Source: Pseudomonas sp. 10S4 (GTDB taxonomy: Bacteria; Pseudomonadota; Gammaproteobacteria; Pseudomonadales; Pseudomonadaceae). From it: 64,000 bases of DNA. This document shows, in pieces, positions 50,642-60,609 of this stretch. Under the pieces are notes generated by a model. The model worked only from the letters and a program-made list of their open reading frames with translations, did no database searches and was not told where the DNA came from. The position numbers and the translations under genes were made by a program. The stretch spans positions 4,960,001-5,024,000 of the forward strand of contig NZ_CP133774.1 in assembly GCF_034344865.1 (NCBI RefSeq), in the 5' to 3' direction. Each line of letters begins with the position of its first letter. Position 1 is the stretch's first letter.

Positions 50642-52288
50642 ATGCGCGTTCTAGTCGCAAACAGTCAGGATGATTTCCGCGTCAAAGCCTACGCCGGCAC
50701 CAACGGCGTGTTGTTGGCCATGGACCTGGCCGATCCCCGCCGCAAAGGCTTGCTGGGGTTTGCCATCGAAAAACAGCAGGGCGACAAACCCTGGGAGTTC
50801 CTGTTCAACAGCCTGACCTTTCCCGGCAAGGTCCATACCTTCCCCCAATACGCCGCCACCCCCAGCGATATCGCGCCGCTGCAGAAGTTTCGCTGGGCCG
50901 ATTACGCCGTTATTCCGGGGACGACGATGAATTACCGCGTCCACCTGGCCTACGGCACGCCCGATGCGGTGCAACTGGGTGAGCTTCTGGAGCTGTCGAT
51001 CACCGCCGACAATGGCCTGCCGAAAAACCAGAGCGTGATCTTCAACCGGGCCGTGGCCGCCAGTCAGGCGTTCCAGCGCAAGTTTCCGGACCTCGACGCC
51101 CAGATCAGCGCCAACAAAAACCTGCCCATCGAAGACTGGCCCATCGCTGCGCAACAATGGCTGGAAAACGGTTTGCTTGGGCGCCTGTTGGGGTTTATCA
51201 AGCGTGCGCTGGACGATCAATGGGCGCTGGACATCGCCATCTACGAGTACCAGTTAGAGTCGATCATCGATGAGGTAAACGCCGCGTTCGCCCGTGGGGT
51301 CAAGGTGCGGGTGCTGTATCACGCGAAACCGGGCGATTCTGACACCACGATGAACGAGGCCAGCCTGGAAAAAATCCCGGCGGCAAACAAGCGCGGACGC
51401 GTCACCCACAGCATCTTCCACGACAAGTTCATTGTCCTGAGCAAAGTGGATGGTGGCGGCGAGCACCAGCCGCAAGCGGTGCTTTGTGGCAGCACCAATT
51501 TCACCGCCAACGGTGTCTACCGTCAGGCCAACGTGGTGCATGTGCTGGATGACGTGCGAATCGGCACCCTTTACCTGCAAACCTTCGAGGAGGTGTGGGC
51601 GAACCCGGCGGACGTCGGTGCCACGCGAACCTGGCTGACCAAAAACAACCCGATGGACCCGACGCAGCCACTGTTTGTCGGCTTCTCGCCGCGCTCGGGC
51701 CAGGGTGATTTGACGGAATTCGTCGATATCATCAACGCGGCGAAAAAGGATGTGCTGTTCGTTACGGCGTTTGCGTTGCCCGACGAGATCCTCAATGCGT
51801 TGCTCGGCCAGCCCCACGACGATATTTTGCGCTACGGCCTGCAAAACACCGCCAGCAGCATCACCGGTTTCCATGCTGACCGCACCGCCGAGTTCGCCGC
51901 CACCGCACTGCTCAACACCGGGCTGGAAGGCTGGCTCAAGGAAAACATGAAAGGCCAGAAGGGCGATCTGCTGGTACACACCAAAGCCATCATCACCGAC
52001 TTCACCACGGACGCGCCGACCATCATCAGCGGCAGCCACAACCTCAGCGTGTCGGCGAGCGACGGCAATGATGAGAACTTCCTGATCATTCGCGGCGATA
52101 CGGATCTGGCGGACCGTTACGGGTTGGAGTTGTTGCGGTTTTATGAGCATTACCGGTTCAGGTACTTTGCGAAGAAACTGGCGCTCAAGGAAGTCCAGCC
52201 TTTGACGGCGGATGACAGCTGGACCAATGATTACTATCTGGAAGGGGATTTGCGGCAGCTGTCCAGGTTGCGATTCTCCGGACGATAG
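50642..52288 (+). CDS. Phospholipase D-like (HKD) family protein
   Basis: 548 residues. Two PLD-type active-site motifs are present: HDKFIVLSKVDG near residue 260 followed by LCGSTNFTANGVYRQAN, and HTKAIITDF (HxKxxxxD) near residue 445 followed by ISGSHNLSVSASDGND. The first motif is slightly unusual because its Asp is shifted by three residues. The N-terminal 170 residues are not a known catalytic part. No signal peptide is visible. Members act on phosphodiesters: phospholipids, nucleic acids or cardiolipin precursors. It is flanked on both sides by REPINs and has no obvious operon partner. Substrate undetermined. Confidence 0.8.
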   Translation: MRVLVANSQDDFRVKAYAGTNGVLLAMDLADPRRKGLLGFAIEKQQGDKPWEFLFNSLTFPGKVHTFPQYAATPSDIAPLQKFRWADYAVIPGTTMNYRVHLAYGTPDAVQLGELLELSITADNGLPKNQSVIFNRAVAASQAFQRKFPDLDAQISANKNLPIEDWPIAAQQWLENGLLGRLLGFIKRALDDQWALDIAIYEYQLESIIDEVNAAFARGVKVRVLYHAKPGDSDTTMNEASLEKIPAANKRGRVTHSIFHDKFIVLSKVDGGGEHQPQAVLCGSTNFTANGVYRQANVVHVLDDVRIGTLYLQTFEEVWANPADVGATRTWLTKNNPMDPTQPLFVGFSPRSGQGDLTEFVDIINAAKKDVLFVTAFALPDEILNALLGQPHDDILRYGLQNTASSITGFHADRTAEFAATALLNTGLEGWLKENMKGQKGDLLVHTKAIITDFTTDAPTIISGSHNLSVSASDGNDENFLIIRGDTDLADRYGLELLRFYEHYRFRYFAKKLALKEVQPLTADDSWTNDYYLEGDLRQLSRLRFSGR

Positions 52289-52295
52289 AGAACCC

Positions 52296-52390
52296 CTTGT
52301 GGGAGCGGGCTTGCTCGCGAAAGCGCTGGTTCATTCAACATCGATGTCGGCTGAAACGGCGCCTTCGCGAGCAAGCCCGCTCCCACATTG
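52296..52390. repeat. REPIN (inverted REP pair)
   Basis: GTGGGAGCGGGCTTGCTCGCG and CGCGAGCAAGCCCGCTCCCAC around about 45 bases, just after the PLD-like gene. Confidence 0.9.
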
Positions 52391-52430
52391 GTTCTGCGGT
52401 GTGAAGGTGATCGCTGCCATCACCCAGATC

Positions 52431-52464
52431 ACCTGTGGGAGCGAGCTTGCTCGCGATGGGGCCG
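52431..52464. repeat. Single REP element
   Basis: TGTGGGAGCGAGCTTGCTCGCGA without an inverted partner, about 40 bases downstream of the preceding REPIN and 20 bases before the end of poxB. Confidence 0.8.
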
Positions 52465-52483
52465 GCCAATTCAACACCACCTC

Positions 52484-54208
52484 TCAGCGAAACCAGTTAG
52501 TCCGCGCCAACTCAATCACCTCATCGCCACGTCCACTCATCACCGCTTTGAGCATGTACAGGCTGAACCCCTTGGCCTGCTCAAGCTTGATTGCCGGCGG
52601 CATGGCCAGTTCCTGAGTCGCGGTAATCACGTCCACCAGCACCGGCCCGTCATGGGCCATTGCCCGGCGCAATGCCGGCTCCAGCGCTTGCGACTCCTCG
52701 ACCCGAATCCCGAGAATGCCCATGGCATTGGCCATCGCCGCAAAGTCCGGGTTGTGCAGGTCTGTACCGGTATCGAGCATCCCGGCGGACTTCATTTCCA
52801 TGGCGACGAAGCCCAATGAAGCGTTGTCGTAGACGATGATTTTCACCGGCAATTTCAACTGCGCCAGTGAGATGAAATCCCCCATCAACATGCTGAAACC
52901 ACCGTCGCCGGACAACGAAATCACCTGCCGATCAGGAAACACCGCTTGCGCGCCAATGGCCTGCGGCATGGCGTTCGCCATCGAGCCGTGGTTGAACGAG
53001 CCGAGCAATCGGCGCTTGCCGTTCATCTTCAGATATCGGGCCGCCCACACCGTCGGGGTGCCGACGTCGGCAGTGAAGATCGCGTCGTCATCCGCCAGTT
53101 CACTGAGCAGTCGGGTCAGGTATTGCGGGTGAATCGGCCGGCCCGGTGCGGAAGGCTGGGCCAGGTCATCAAGGCCCTGGCGTGCCTTCTCGTAATGCTT
53201 GAGCGACGATTCCAGAAAACTCCGGTCGCCGCGATATGGCAGGCGCGGCAGCAACGCGGCGAGGGTTTCGCTGACGTCAGCGGCGATGCCCAGGTCCAGC
53301 GTGGTACGCCGACCGAGGGCCTGAGGGTCGTGGTCGATCTGAATGATCGTGGCGTCGGTGGGGTAGAACTGCCGGTACGGGAAGTCGGTGCCAAGCATCA
53401 CCAGCGTGTCGCAGTTGAGCATCGCGTGATACCCGGAGCTAAAGCCGATGAGCCCGGTCATGCCGACGTCGAACGGGTTGTCCCACTCCACGTGCTCCTT
53501 GCCGCGCAAGGCATGCACCACCGGCGCGCCGAGGGCATCGGCCAGCGCCACCACTTGATCGTGGGCCCCAGCGCACCCGGCGCCACACATCAGGGTGACG
53601 GCTTTGCTTTGGCTGAGCAGTTCGACCAGTCGATCCAGGTCCTGAGGCGCGGGCAGGGTGCGCGGCTTGGATAGAGCCGGCCAGGGTTTGAGGTTGTCTT
53701 CGACTTCCTGCAATGCCACGTCACCGGGAATCACCACCACCGCGACGCCACGGTTGAGGATCGCGCTACGCATCGCCCGGTGCAGCACCTGCGGCATCTG
53801 CGCCGGGTTGCTGACCAGTTCGACGAAGTGGCTGCATTCCTTGAACAGGTCCTGCGGATGGGTTTCCTGAAAGTAGTTCAGGCCGATTTCGGACGAGGGG
53901 ATCTGCGCGGCAATGGCCAGCACCGGCACATGGTTTTTGTGGCAGTCGAACAACCCGTTGATCAAGTGCAGGTTGCCCGGCCCGCAACTGCCGGCACACA
54001 CCGCCAGTTCCCCGGTGACCGCCGCTTCGGCCCCGGCGGCAAACGCCGCGACTTCTTCGTGACGCACGTGCATCCATTCGATGCTGTCCATGGTGCGCAG
54101 GGCTTCGGTCAGGCCGTTGAGGCTGTCGCCGGTCAGGCCCCAGATGCGTTTGACGCCGGCCTGTTCAAGGGTGGTTGCCAGTTGCTGGGCAATGGTGATT
54201 TTCGCCAT
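52484..54208 (-). CDS. poxB: Pyruvate dehydrogenase (ubiquinone), pyruvate oxidase PoxB
   Basis: 574 residues from ATG 54208; a longer ORF from 54262 adds an unconserved stretch. Thiamine-diphosphate enzyme layout: the N-terminal domain has the catalytic Glu in [14 protein letters not shown], the central domain binds FAD ([31 protein letters not shown]), and the C-terminal domain has the ThDP/Mg motif [20 protein letters not shown] and [13 protein letters not shown]. It decarboxylates pyruvate to acetate and CO2 with ubiquinone as acceptor, at the inner membrane face. Length and order match E. coli PoxB. No neighbouring gene suggests a special role. Confidence 0.94.
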   Translation of the reverse strand: MAKITIAQQLATTLEQAGVKRIWGLTGDSLNGLTEALRTMDSIEWMHVRHEEVAAFAAGAEAAVTGELAVCAGSCGPGNLHLINGLFDCHKNHVPVLAIAAQIPSSEIGLNYFQETHPQDLFKECSHFVELVSNPAQMPQVLHRAMRSAILNRGVAVVVIPGDVALQEVEDNLKPWPALSKPRTLPAPQDLDRLVELLSQSKAVTLMCGAGCAGAHDQVVALADALGAPVVHALRGKEHVEWDNPFDVGMTGLIGFSSGYHAMLNCDTLVMLGTDFPYRQFYPTDATIIQIDHDPQALGRRTTLDLGIAADVSETLAALLPRLPYRGDRSFLESSLKHYEKARQGLDDLAQPSAPGRPIHPQYLTRLLSELADDDAIFTADVGTPTVWAARYLKMNGKRRLLGSFNHGSMANAMPQAIGAQAVFPDRQVISLSGDGGFSMLMGDFISLAQLKLPVKIIVYDNASLGFVAMEMKSAGMLDTGTDLHNPDFAAMANAMGILGIRVEESQALEPALRRAMAHDGPVLVDVITATQELAMPPAIKLEQAKGFSLYMLKAVMSGRGDEVIELARTNWFR

Positions 54209-54291
54209 GGGGTGCTCCAGTGATCGATGAGTTGTCCTCGGGATTAAAAGAGGACAACTCAATGGCGATCATGACTCACCCCGATTAACGA

Positions 54292-55517
54292 TTACTTGGC
54301 CATGGCCTGTTTGTACTGACGGGTGCGCCGGGCGATGTACACCTGATCGCGGATCAATGCCCATAACGCCGAGACTTGCGGCCGAGGCTTGAGTCCACGA
54401 CTCAGGCGATGCAACTGGAATTTCACCACCGCCATGCTCGCCAATGCGGCCAAGGGTTTGCGCTTCCACTGTATTGGAGGCAGTTGTGGGTGGCTGTTCC
54501 GGCCTTCGCGCCAGTGTTTGACCAGGTGCGGTTCAATTGCCATCGCGGTACCGATCCCGGCCATGGCGATGCCACTGTCGAGCACTTGTTCAACGATGGC
54601 CAAACGGCGAATCCCGCCAGTCACCATCACCGGCATGCGCGCCACGCTGGCCAGTTCGCCGGCCATCTCCAGGAAGTACGCTTCTCGGGCCAGGGTCCGG
54701 CCGTCCCGCGCTTCGCCTTGCATGGCCGGGGCTTCATAGCTGCCGCCAGACAGTTCCAGCAAGTCGATCTGCTGCTCGTTGAGCCACTGGATCACTTGTT
54801 TGGCATCGTCGACATCGAAGCCGCCGCGCTGGAAATCTGCAGAGTTGAGCTTCACCGCTACACAGAATTGCGGCGACACAACGTTGCGAACTGCGCTGAC
54901 CACATTGAGTAGCAGGCGCGCACGATTCTCCAGTGAACCGCCCCATTGGTCGGTGCGGCGGTTGGTCAGCGGCGAAAGAAACTGGCTGAGCAAATATCCG
55001 TGGGCCGCATGGATCTGCACGCCGGTGAACCCAGCCTTTTCCGCCAGGGCGGCGCTGGTGGCGAAGCGCTGGATCACCTCGGTGATATCGCTGTCGGTCA
55101 TCGGCTTCGGCTCGGCGAACATCTTCGAAAACCCACCAAGATCCAGCGCCACTGCCGATGGCGCCAAGGCCTGCTGACCAAGGTTGGCCATGGTCTGGCG
55201 GCCAGGATGGTTGAGCTGCACCCAGAACTGCGCGCCACCGGCCCGGCCAATGGTCGCCCATTGACGAAAACGTTGAAGGTGCCGCTCGTCCTCCAGCACG
55301 ACGCCGCCGGGACCGGTCATGGCGCGACGGTCGATCATCACGTTGCCAGTCAGCAACAACCCGGCTTCGCCCTCGGCCCAGGCTTGATACAAGCGCAACA
55401 ACGCATCCGAAGGAGGTCTTGTTGGGTGTCGGCGAGATTTTCTTCCATTGCAGCTTTGGCGATGCGATTGCCGATGGTCTGGCCGTTGGGCAAATTCAAC
55501 GCTTGGAAGGGCGACAT
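54292..55517 (-). CDS. NADH:flavin oxidoreductase, Old Yellow Enzyme family (frameshift near 55415)
   Basis: About 408 residues when restored. Start ATG 55517 has GAGGAG upstream and gives MSPFQALNLPNGQTIGNRI. A missing base in the GG at 55415-55416 (CC on the coding strand) switches the frame before DALLRLYQAWAEGEAGLLLTGNVM. The TIM-barrel carries GAQFWVQLNHPGRQ near residue 105, the active-site pair in FTGVQIHAAHGYLLSQFLSP near residue 175 and NRRTDQWGGSLENRARLL. Family members reduce activated C=C bonds of enones, nitroesters or quinones. It is divergent from a MerR regulator, with a MerR-type promoter between, so it is probably induced by an electrophile or metal. Confidence 0.88.
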
Positions 55518-55545
55518 TGCTTGACTCCTCATAAGTGATGCGTAG

Positions 55546-55576
55546 AGGCTAAGCTTAAAGTTAACTTTAATGTCAA
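55546..55576 (-). promoter_or_regulatory. MerR-type promoter with palindromic operator
   Basis: On the minus strand, a -35 TTGACA (55576-55571) and a -10 TAGCCT (55551-55546) are separated by exactly 19 bases, the over-long spacing that MerR proteins act on. The spacer holds the perfect palindrome TTAAAGTTAACTTTAA (55555-55570). It faces the oxidoreductase gene, while the merR-family gene starts about 20 bases away on the other strand. Confidence 0.8.
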
Positions 55577-55595
55577 GCAGGTAAATGAGGCTGAG

Positions 55596-56006
55596 ATGAA
55601 GATTGGTGAATTGGCGCAACTGAGCGGGTTCAACCCGTCGCGCATTCGGTTTTACGAGGCTCAGGGCCTGATCCAGAAAGTGGAACGCCGGGCCAACGGC
55701 TACCGGCATTATCCCGAGCAGGTGTTGCAAACGCTGTATCTGATCCATTGCGCCCAGCAGGCCGGGTTCAGCCTGGAAGAGTTGAAGCAACTGATGCCAG
55801 ACACTGCGACCGGAGAATTCAAGCATGACGAACTGCTGGCGGGCCTTACGCGCAAAGTCGAGCAGATTGAAGAGATGCAAAAGCATCTGGCGCAGAGCAA
55901 GGCCAAGCTGCTGGCGGTGATCGACGACATTCAAGCGAAGCCCGAGGGCATGGGCTGCGATGCCAATGCCGAGCGGGTGCTGGCGTCGTTCAAGCAGACG
56001 CGCTGA
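55596..56006 (+). CDS. MerR family transcriptional regulator
   Basis: 136 residues. The winged helix is N-terminal: MKIGELAQLSGFNPSRIRFYEAQGL followed by RRANGYRHYPEQVLQTLYLIHCAQQAGFSLEELKQLM. A coiled-coil dimerisation helix follows (ELLAGLTRKVEQIEEMQKHLAQSKAKLLAVI), and a short C-terminus with one Cys (MGCDANAERVLASFKQTR). It is likely the regulator of the divergent oxidoreductase through the palindrome at 55555-55570. Its last 17 bases overlap the end of the convergent MFS gene. The single Cys near residue 119 could sense an electrophile, but this is speculation. Confidence 0.9.
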   Translation: MKIGELAQLSGFNPSRIRFYEAQGLIQKVERRANGYRHYPEQVLQTLYLIHCAQQAGFSLEELKQLMPDTATGEFKHDELLAGLTRKVEQIEEMQKHLAQSKAKLLAVIDDIQAKPEGMGCDANAERVLASFKQTR

Positions 56007-57516
56007 TGGCGTTGGGTGCGGGTATCGGATTGCGCATCAGCGTGCCTACCACCAGCGCCCCCAGTAATGCCAATAACCCCGCGACCAGCAGCAACAGACT
56101 GAAACCGCCGACGAACGCCTGCCGGGCCAATGGTTCGACCACGCTGCGTGCGGTGTCCGGCAGCAGATCCAACGCCGCCGTCATGTCACCGGCCACCACC
56201 CGCGAGGCGATACCTCGCGTCTGATCGAGCCATTGCCCCGACAGGCTGTTACGCAACAACAACTCGGTATGACTGGCCAGCAACGCGCCGAACACGCCGA
56301 TGGCCAACATGATCGCGCTAAAGCGCATGGTGGTGCTCATGCCCGAGGCCATGCCGGCGCGGTCCCGAGGCACGCAGGCCATGATGTTTTTCTGCGTGTC
56401 GCCATTCAGCAGCCCGGCCCCGGCACCGGTTACGGCAATCGCCAGCGCGAAGGGCAGGTAGCCGCCGCTGTTGACTGCCCAGGCGCTGAGCAGGTTGCCG
56501 CTGCCGACCAGTGTCAGCCCGGCGGCCATCATGGTCGCGGGTTCAAACCGGTTCGCCAGTCGTGCACCAATGCGCGGGCAGATCAACATCGTCAGGGCAA
56601 ACGGCAACATCCCCAGCCCCGAGGCGATGGCCGAGAAACCCAAGCCGTTTTGCAGGTAGAACGGCAGCAACGTCATCATCACTTGAGCGCAACCGGCGTA
56701 GGCAAACATCCCCAGCAGCGCGCCGATGAAGCGCGGATGCTTGAACAATTGCAGGTCGACCATCGGCCGTTGCTGCACCCGTTCAATTACGACAAACAGC
56801 CCCAGCAACAGCGCGCCGCCGATCAGCCGGGCGTAGGTCAGCGGGTTGCTCCAGCCGACGCGGTTGGCTTCGATCAAACCCCAGATCAAACATAACAAAC
56901 TCGCGCTGAACGCCAGGCTGCCCCAGGGATCGAGACGTGCGGATTGGGTATCACGGGATTCCGGCACATTGCGCCAGACCATCGCCATCAGCAGCACACC
57001 CACCGGCAGGTTGAGGTAGAAAATCCAGCGCCAGCCCACGTATTCGGTGATCAGCCCGCCGAGGGTAGGCGCGGCCGTCATCGCCACGCCCATGCACGCG
57101 CCCCAGAACGCCCAGGCTTTGGCCCGTTCCACTTCGTCGTGAAAGGTATGGCCGATCGAGGCCAGCGCCGAGGTCAGCAGCAACGCCGCGCCGACACCCT
57201 TGATCGCCCGGGCAATGTCGAGCAACAACGCGCTCGGTGCAGCACCGCAACCGATTGAAGCGAGAATAAAAATGCCCAGGCCCCAGAGCAGGGTTTTCTG
57301 CCGGCCGAAGCGGTCGGCGATACTGCCTGCCGGCAGTAACAACGCAGCGAAGGCCAGCATGTAGGCACTGACGACCCATTCGATGTCGGCAAAATTAGCG
57401 CCCAGGTCCCGGGCGATCGTCGGCAGGGTGACGGCGACAATATTAGTGTCGAGGACGATCAGCGAACACACCCCGGAGGCGGTCAGAAGCGTCTTGCGTG
57501 GGCTGACCCGGTTCAT
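55990..57516 (-). CDS. MFS transporter, DHA2 (EmrB/QacA) drug:H+ antiporter type
   Basis: 508 residues with about fourteen membrane spans. It opens TLLTASGVCSLIVLDTNIVAVTLPTIARDLG, carrying motif D1 (LDTNIVAVTLP) of the DHA2 family; SIADRFGRQKTLLWG is motif A in the first cytoplasmic loop, and GGLITEYVGWRWIFYLNLPVG is motif C. Such antiporters export toxic compounds or dyes. It is divergent from a LysR gene and convergent with the MerR gene; the LysR protein is the likely regulator. Substrate unknown. Confidence 0.9.
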   Translation of the reverse strand: MNRVSPRKTLLTASGVCSLIVLDTNIVAVTLPTIARDLGANFADIEWVVSAYMLAFAALLLPAGSIADRFGRQKTLLWGLGIFILASIGCGAAPSALLLDIARAIKGVGAALLLTSALASIGHTFHDEVERAKAWAFWGACMGVAMTAAPTLGGLITEYVGWRWIFYLNLPVGVLLMAMVWRNVPESRDTQSARLDPWGSLAFSASLLCLIWGLIEANRVGWSNPLTYARLIGGALLLGLFVVIERVQQRPMVDLQLFKHPRFIGALLGMFAYAGCAQVMMTLLPFYLQNGLGFSAIASGLGMLPFALTMLICPRIGARLANRFEPATMMAAGLTLVGSGNLLSAWAVNSGGYLPFALAIAVTGAGAGLLNGDTQKNIMACVPRDRAGMASGMSTTMRFSAIMLAIGVFGALLASHTELLLRNSLSGQWLDQTRGIASRVVAGDMTAALDLLPDTARSVVEPLARQAFVGGFSLLLLVAGLLALLGALVVGTLMRNPIPAPNAISASA

Positions 57517-57657
57517 GAGGTGATTGCCTTTTGAGTAAGGTGTTTGACGTACATGGTTTTGGCTCTCTACTGTGGCTGCATCGAAAGCTTATCCCGCTCC
57601 TAGTCAGCCTTTGTTAGCTGCCGGTCGAGACTTCATTACCTTTGAGCTAACACACCG

Positions 57658-58524
57658 ATGGACATACGCCATTTCCGCTACTTTCTGGCCGTTGCCCGGC
57701 AGCGCAACTTCACCCGCGCCGCCGAACAACTCGGCATCGCACCGCCGACCTTGAGCCGGCAGATCCAGGACATGGAAACCGAACTGGGCACCCGGTTGTT
57801 CCTGCGTCGCCAGCGCGATGTCAGCCTGACCGAGGCCGGCGCCGCGCTGGTGATCGAAGCCGAAGCGACGGTGCGCCAATTCGAATTCGCCCAACGCAAT
57901 GCCCAGCGCGCCGGGCGTGGCGATATTGGCCATATCGAACTGGGTTACGTGGCGTCGGCGGTGTACTCGGGGTTGCTGCAAAAGCAGGTGCAAGCGTTTA
58001 GCCGCCAGTGTCCGGACGTCAGCCTGAATGTGCGGGAAAGTCCAATGGCCGCGCTGCCGGGCCTGGTGATCGAAGGTCGGTTCGATATCGGTTATGTGCG
58101 CTCGCCGATGACCTTGCCCGATGGGCTGGAAGCGATTCGCCTCGATTCGGAGGGCTTTGTACTGGCGCTGTCGAGCGATTCCTGGCTGTGTCGCTTACCG
58201 CAGATCAGCCCGGCGCATTTGCAAAATGAAACCTTCATCCTGCCGGAGCAAATCAGCGGCACGTTGCAAGTCGCCGCGCAGGGTGGTTTCGCACCGACCC
58301 TGGGGGCGCAACCGGGCGGCTTAGTGGCGGTGATTGCCCTGGTGTCGCTGGGACAGGGCGTGGCGGTGGTGCCGGAATCGGTGGTCGGGCATGTGGGGTT
58401 GCCGGGTGTGGTGTACCGGGTGATCGAAGGATGTGAGGCGAGTTCTTGGTTGTCGATGGTTTATCGGCGGTTTGAGAAGTCGGCGGTGGTGGCCAGGTAT
58501 ATCGAGCAGATCAGAAATAGCTAA
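57658..58524 (+). CDS. LysR family transcriptional regulator
   Basis: 288 residues. The N-terminal helix-turn-helix is MDIRHFRYFLAVARQRNFTRAAEQLGIAPPTLSRQIQDMET, followed by a linker helix and a LysR substrate-binding domain (IGYVRSPMTLPDGLEAIRL, SLGQGVAVVPESVVGHVGLPG). It is divergent from the DHA2 transporter gene with a 141-base gap that should hold both promoters. The inducer is unknown. Confidence 0.93.
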   Translation: MDIRHFRYFLAVARQRNFTRAAEQLGIAPPTLSRQIQDMETELGTRLFLRRQRDVSLTEAGAALVIEAEATVRQFEFAQRNAQRAGRGDIGHIELGYVASAVYSGLLQKQVQAFSRQCPDVSLNVRESPMAALPGLVIEGRFDIGYVRSPMTLPDGLEAIRLDSEGFVLALSSDSWLCRLPQISPAHLQNETFILPEQISGTLQVAAQGGFAPTLGAQPGGLVAVIALVSLGQGVAVVPESVVGHVGLPGVVYRVIEGCEASSWLSMVYRRFEKSAVVARYIEQIRNS

Positions 58525-58909
58525 AAGCAAAAGCTTCGCGAGTAAGCCCGCTCCCACATTGGTTTTGTGGAAGCTCGAGATCCCCTGTGGGAGCGGGCTT
58601 GCTCGCGAAGGCGTCCTCAAAAACACCACCACCTTAGAAGGAATACAGATCTTGTAATAATTTCCCGCTGTAGGAAATGTCGCCATCACCTGTACGCTCC
58701 AAGTCCTTTTTCCTTTCAGGACCTGCATGAACACCCTCTCGGAGCCTCCCAGTCAGCCCTTCATCTCGCGCCTGCGCCCAACCCTGACGCACGCCAAACA
58801 CCCGGTTTTCCGATTCCAGTCTATCTTTTTCATCGCAGCCCAACGGCCCTCGCGCCGCACCTTGCCGTGCCCGGCATTCTGAATTCGCTGAAGAGATCGA
58901 GATAATTTT
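58525..58909. other. Upstream region of TerC gene, contains a REPIN and a possible small ORF
   Basis: The first 90 bases hold a REPIN (58532-58613). A short frame of 51 codons (58727-58882) with an AGGA site six bases before its ATG has no recognisable family and may be spurious or a leader peptide. No obvious terminator is seen between the LysR end and the TerC gene. Confidence 0.4.
58532..58613. repeat. REPIN (inverted REP pair)
   Basis: TTCGCGAGTAAGCCCGCTCC and GGAGCGGGCTTGCTCGCGAA, about 30 bases apart, right after the LysR gene. Confidence 0.88.
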
Positions 58910-60467
58910 ATGGAATGGATAGCTGACCCCACCGCGTGGCTGGGCCTGTTGACCTTGATCGTGCTGGAACTGGTGCTGGGCATCGACAACCTGGTGTTTA
59001 TTGCGATCCTGGCGGACAAGTTGCCGCCGGAGCAGCGTGACCGTGCGCGGATCATCGGTTTGTCCCTCGCGCTGCTGATGCGCCTTGGCTTGCTGGCGAG
59101 TATTTCCTGGCTGGTGACCCTGACTCAGCCGCTGTTCGAGGTGTTCGACAAGAGCTTCTCGGGCCGAGACCTGATCATGCTGTTCGGCGGTGTGTTCCTG
59201 TTGTTCAAGGCCACCATGGAATTGCATGAACGGCTCGAAGGTCATATCGGCCAGCGCGCCAGCAACAGCGCTTATGCGATGTTCTGGCCGATCGTGGCGC
59301 AGATCGTGGTGCTCGATGCGGTGTTCTCCCTCGATGCGGTGATTACCGCCGTGGGCATGGTCGATGAACTGGCGGTGATGATGATCGCGGTGATTATTTC
59401 CATCGGCCTGATGATCGTCGCCAGCAAGCCGCTGACCCGATTCGTCAACGAACACCCGACGGTGATCATGCTCTGTCTGGGCTTCTTGATGATGATCGGC
59501 TTCGCCCTGACCGCCGAGGGCCTGGGGTTCCACATTCCCAAGGGCTACCTGTATGCGGCCATCGGCTTCTCGATCCTGATCGAAGTGTTCAACCAGATCG
59601 CCCGGGCCCGGCGCAAACGCTCCCTGCAGGGCCTGCGACCGGTGCGCGAACGTACCGCCCATGCGGTGATGCGTTTGCTGGGTGGTCGCACCTTGGCGGC
59701 GGAAGAGGTTGGCGAGGAAATTGCCGACTTGCTGGATAACGGTGCAGCGCCGAGTGAAGTGCTGTTCGACCGGCGCGAGCGGGTGATGATCAGTGGCGTG
59801 CTGCAATTGGCCGAGCGGCCAATTCGCACCTTGATGACCGTGCGGGCCGATGTCGACCACATCGATTTATCTGACGATGCCGAGACCATTCGTACACAGC
59901 TGATGCATTCGTCCTACTCGCGCCTGCCGCTGATTCGGCGGCGCGGTGGATGAGCCGCTGGGCTTCGTGCACAAAAAGGAACTGTTGAAGGAATACCTGG
60001 GCGGCAACGAGCCCGACCTCGAAGACCTGGCGCGCAAAACCATCAACTTACTGGACAGTTATTCGATCCTTAATGCTTTGGAACAGATGCGCAAAGCCTC
60101 GACCCACATTGCCTTTGTGGTCAATGAATTCGGTGACTTCGTCGGCGTGCTGACCATGACCGACATTCTCGAGTCGATCGCCGGCGAACTGCCGGATGCC
60201 AGCGAAATCGAAGGCCCGGATGTGCTGGAAGAGCAGGGCGGGTTCATGGTCAGCGGCGCATTGAACCTGGCGCGGGTGCGCCAGCGCACGGGTTTCAGCG
60301 CGCAACCTACTGATGATTATCAAACCCTCGCCGGGTTGGTGATGAGCGTGCTGGATCGCCTGCCGATGATCGGTGACAGCCATGAGTGGGACGGCTGGAT
60401 GATGACGGTGGTGGCGGTTGAAGAGCGGCGGGTGACGCGGGTGATGTTGGCGCGCGTCGGCGGGTGA
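58910..60467 (+). CDS. TerC-family membrane protein with CBS pair and CorC/HlyC domain (frameshift near 59942)
   Basis: About 518 residues when one extra base near 59942 is removed. The N-terminal half is the TerC module of seven or so spans: [23 protein letters not shown] and [24 protein letters not shown] contain the conserved acidic residues ([16 protein letters not shown]) of metal-handling TerC proteins. After residue 290 come two CBS-like repeats ([41 protein letters not shown]) and the transporter-associated CorC_HlyC domain ([28 protein letters not shown]). The domain combination suggests ion or metal homeostasis at the inner membrane. Both frame parts are well conserved, so the break is probably a sequence error. 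Confidence 0.87.
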
Positions 60468-60489
60468 TTTTGCGCCGGGCTTGAGGGCC

Positions 60490-60588
60490 TCTTCGCGAGC
60501 AAGCCCGCTCCCACAGGTGGTCGGTGGTGTTCACAAATAATGTGTTCACCGCAGGTCTAATGTGGGAGCGGGCTTGCTCGCGAAGGCA
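60490..60588. repeat. REPIN (inverted REP pair)
   Basis: TTCGCGAGCAAGCCCGCTCCC and GGGAGCGGGCTTGCTCGCGAA flank about 50 bases between the convergent TerC and thioredoxin-like genes. Confidence 0.9.
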
Positions 60589-60609
60589 ATCTACCAAACG
60601 CTAAACGAC

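Noticed and set aside
3000..60600. Possible CRISPR array from many repeated palindromes
   Set aside because: The repeats are dispersed inverted REP pairs, not direct repeats with regular spacers.
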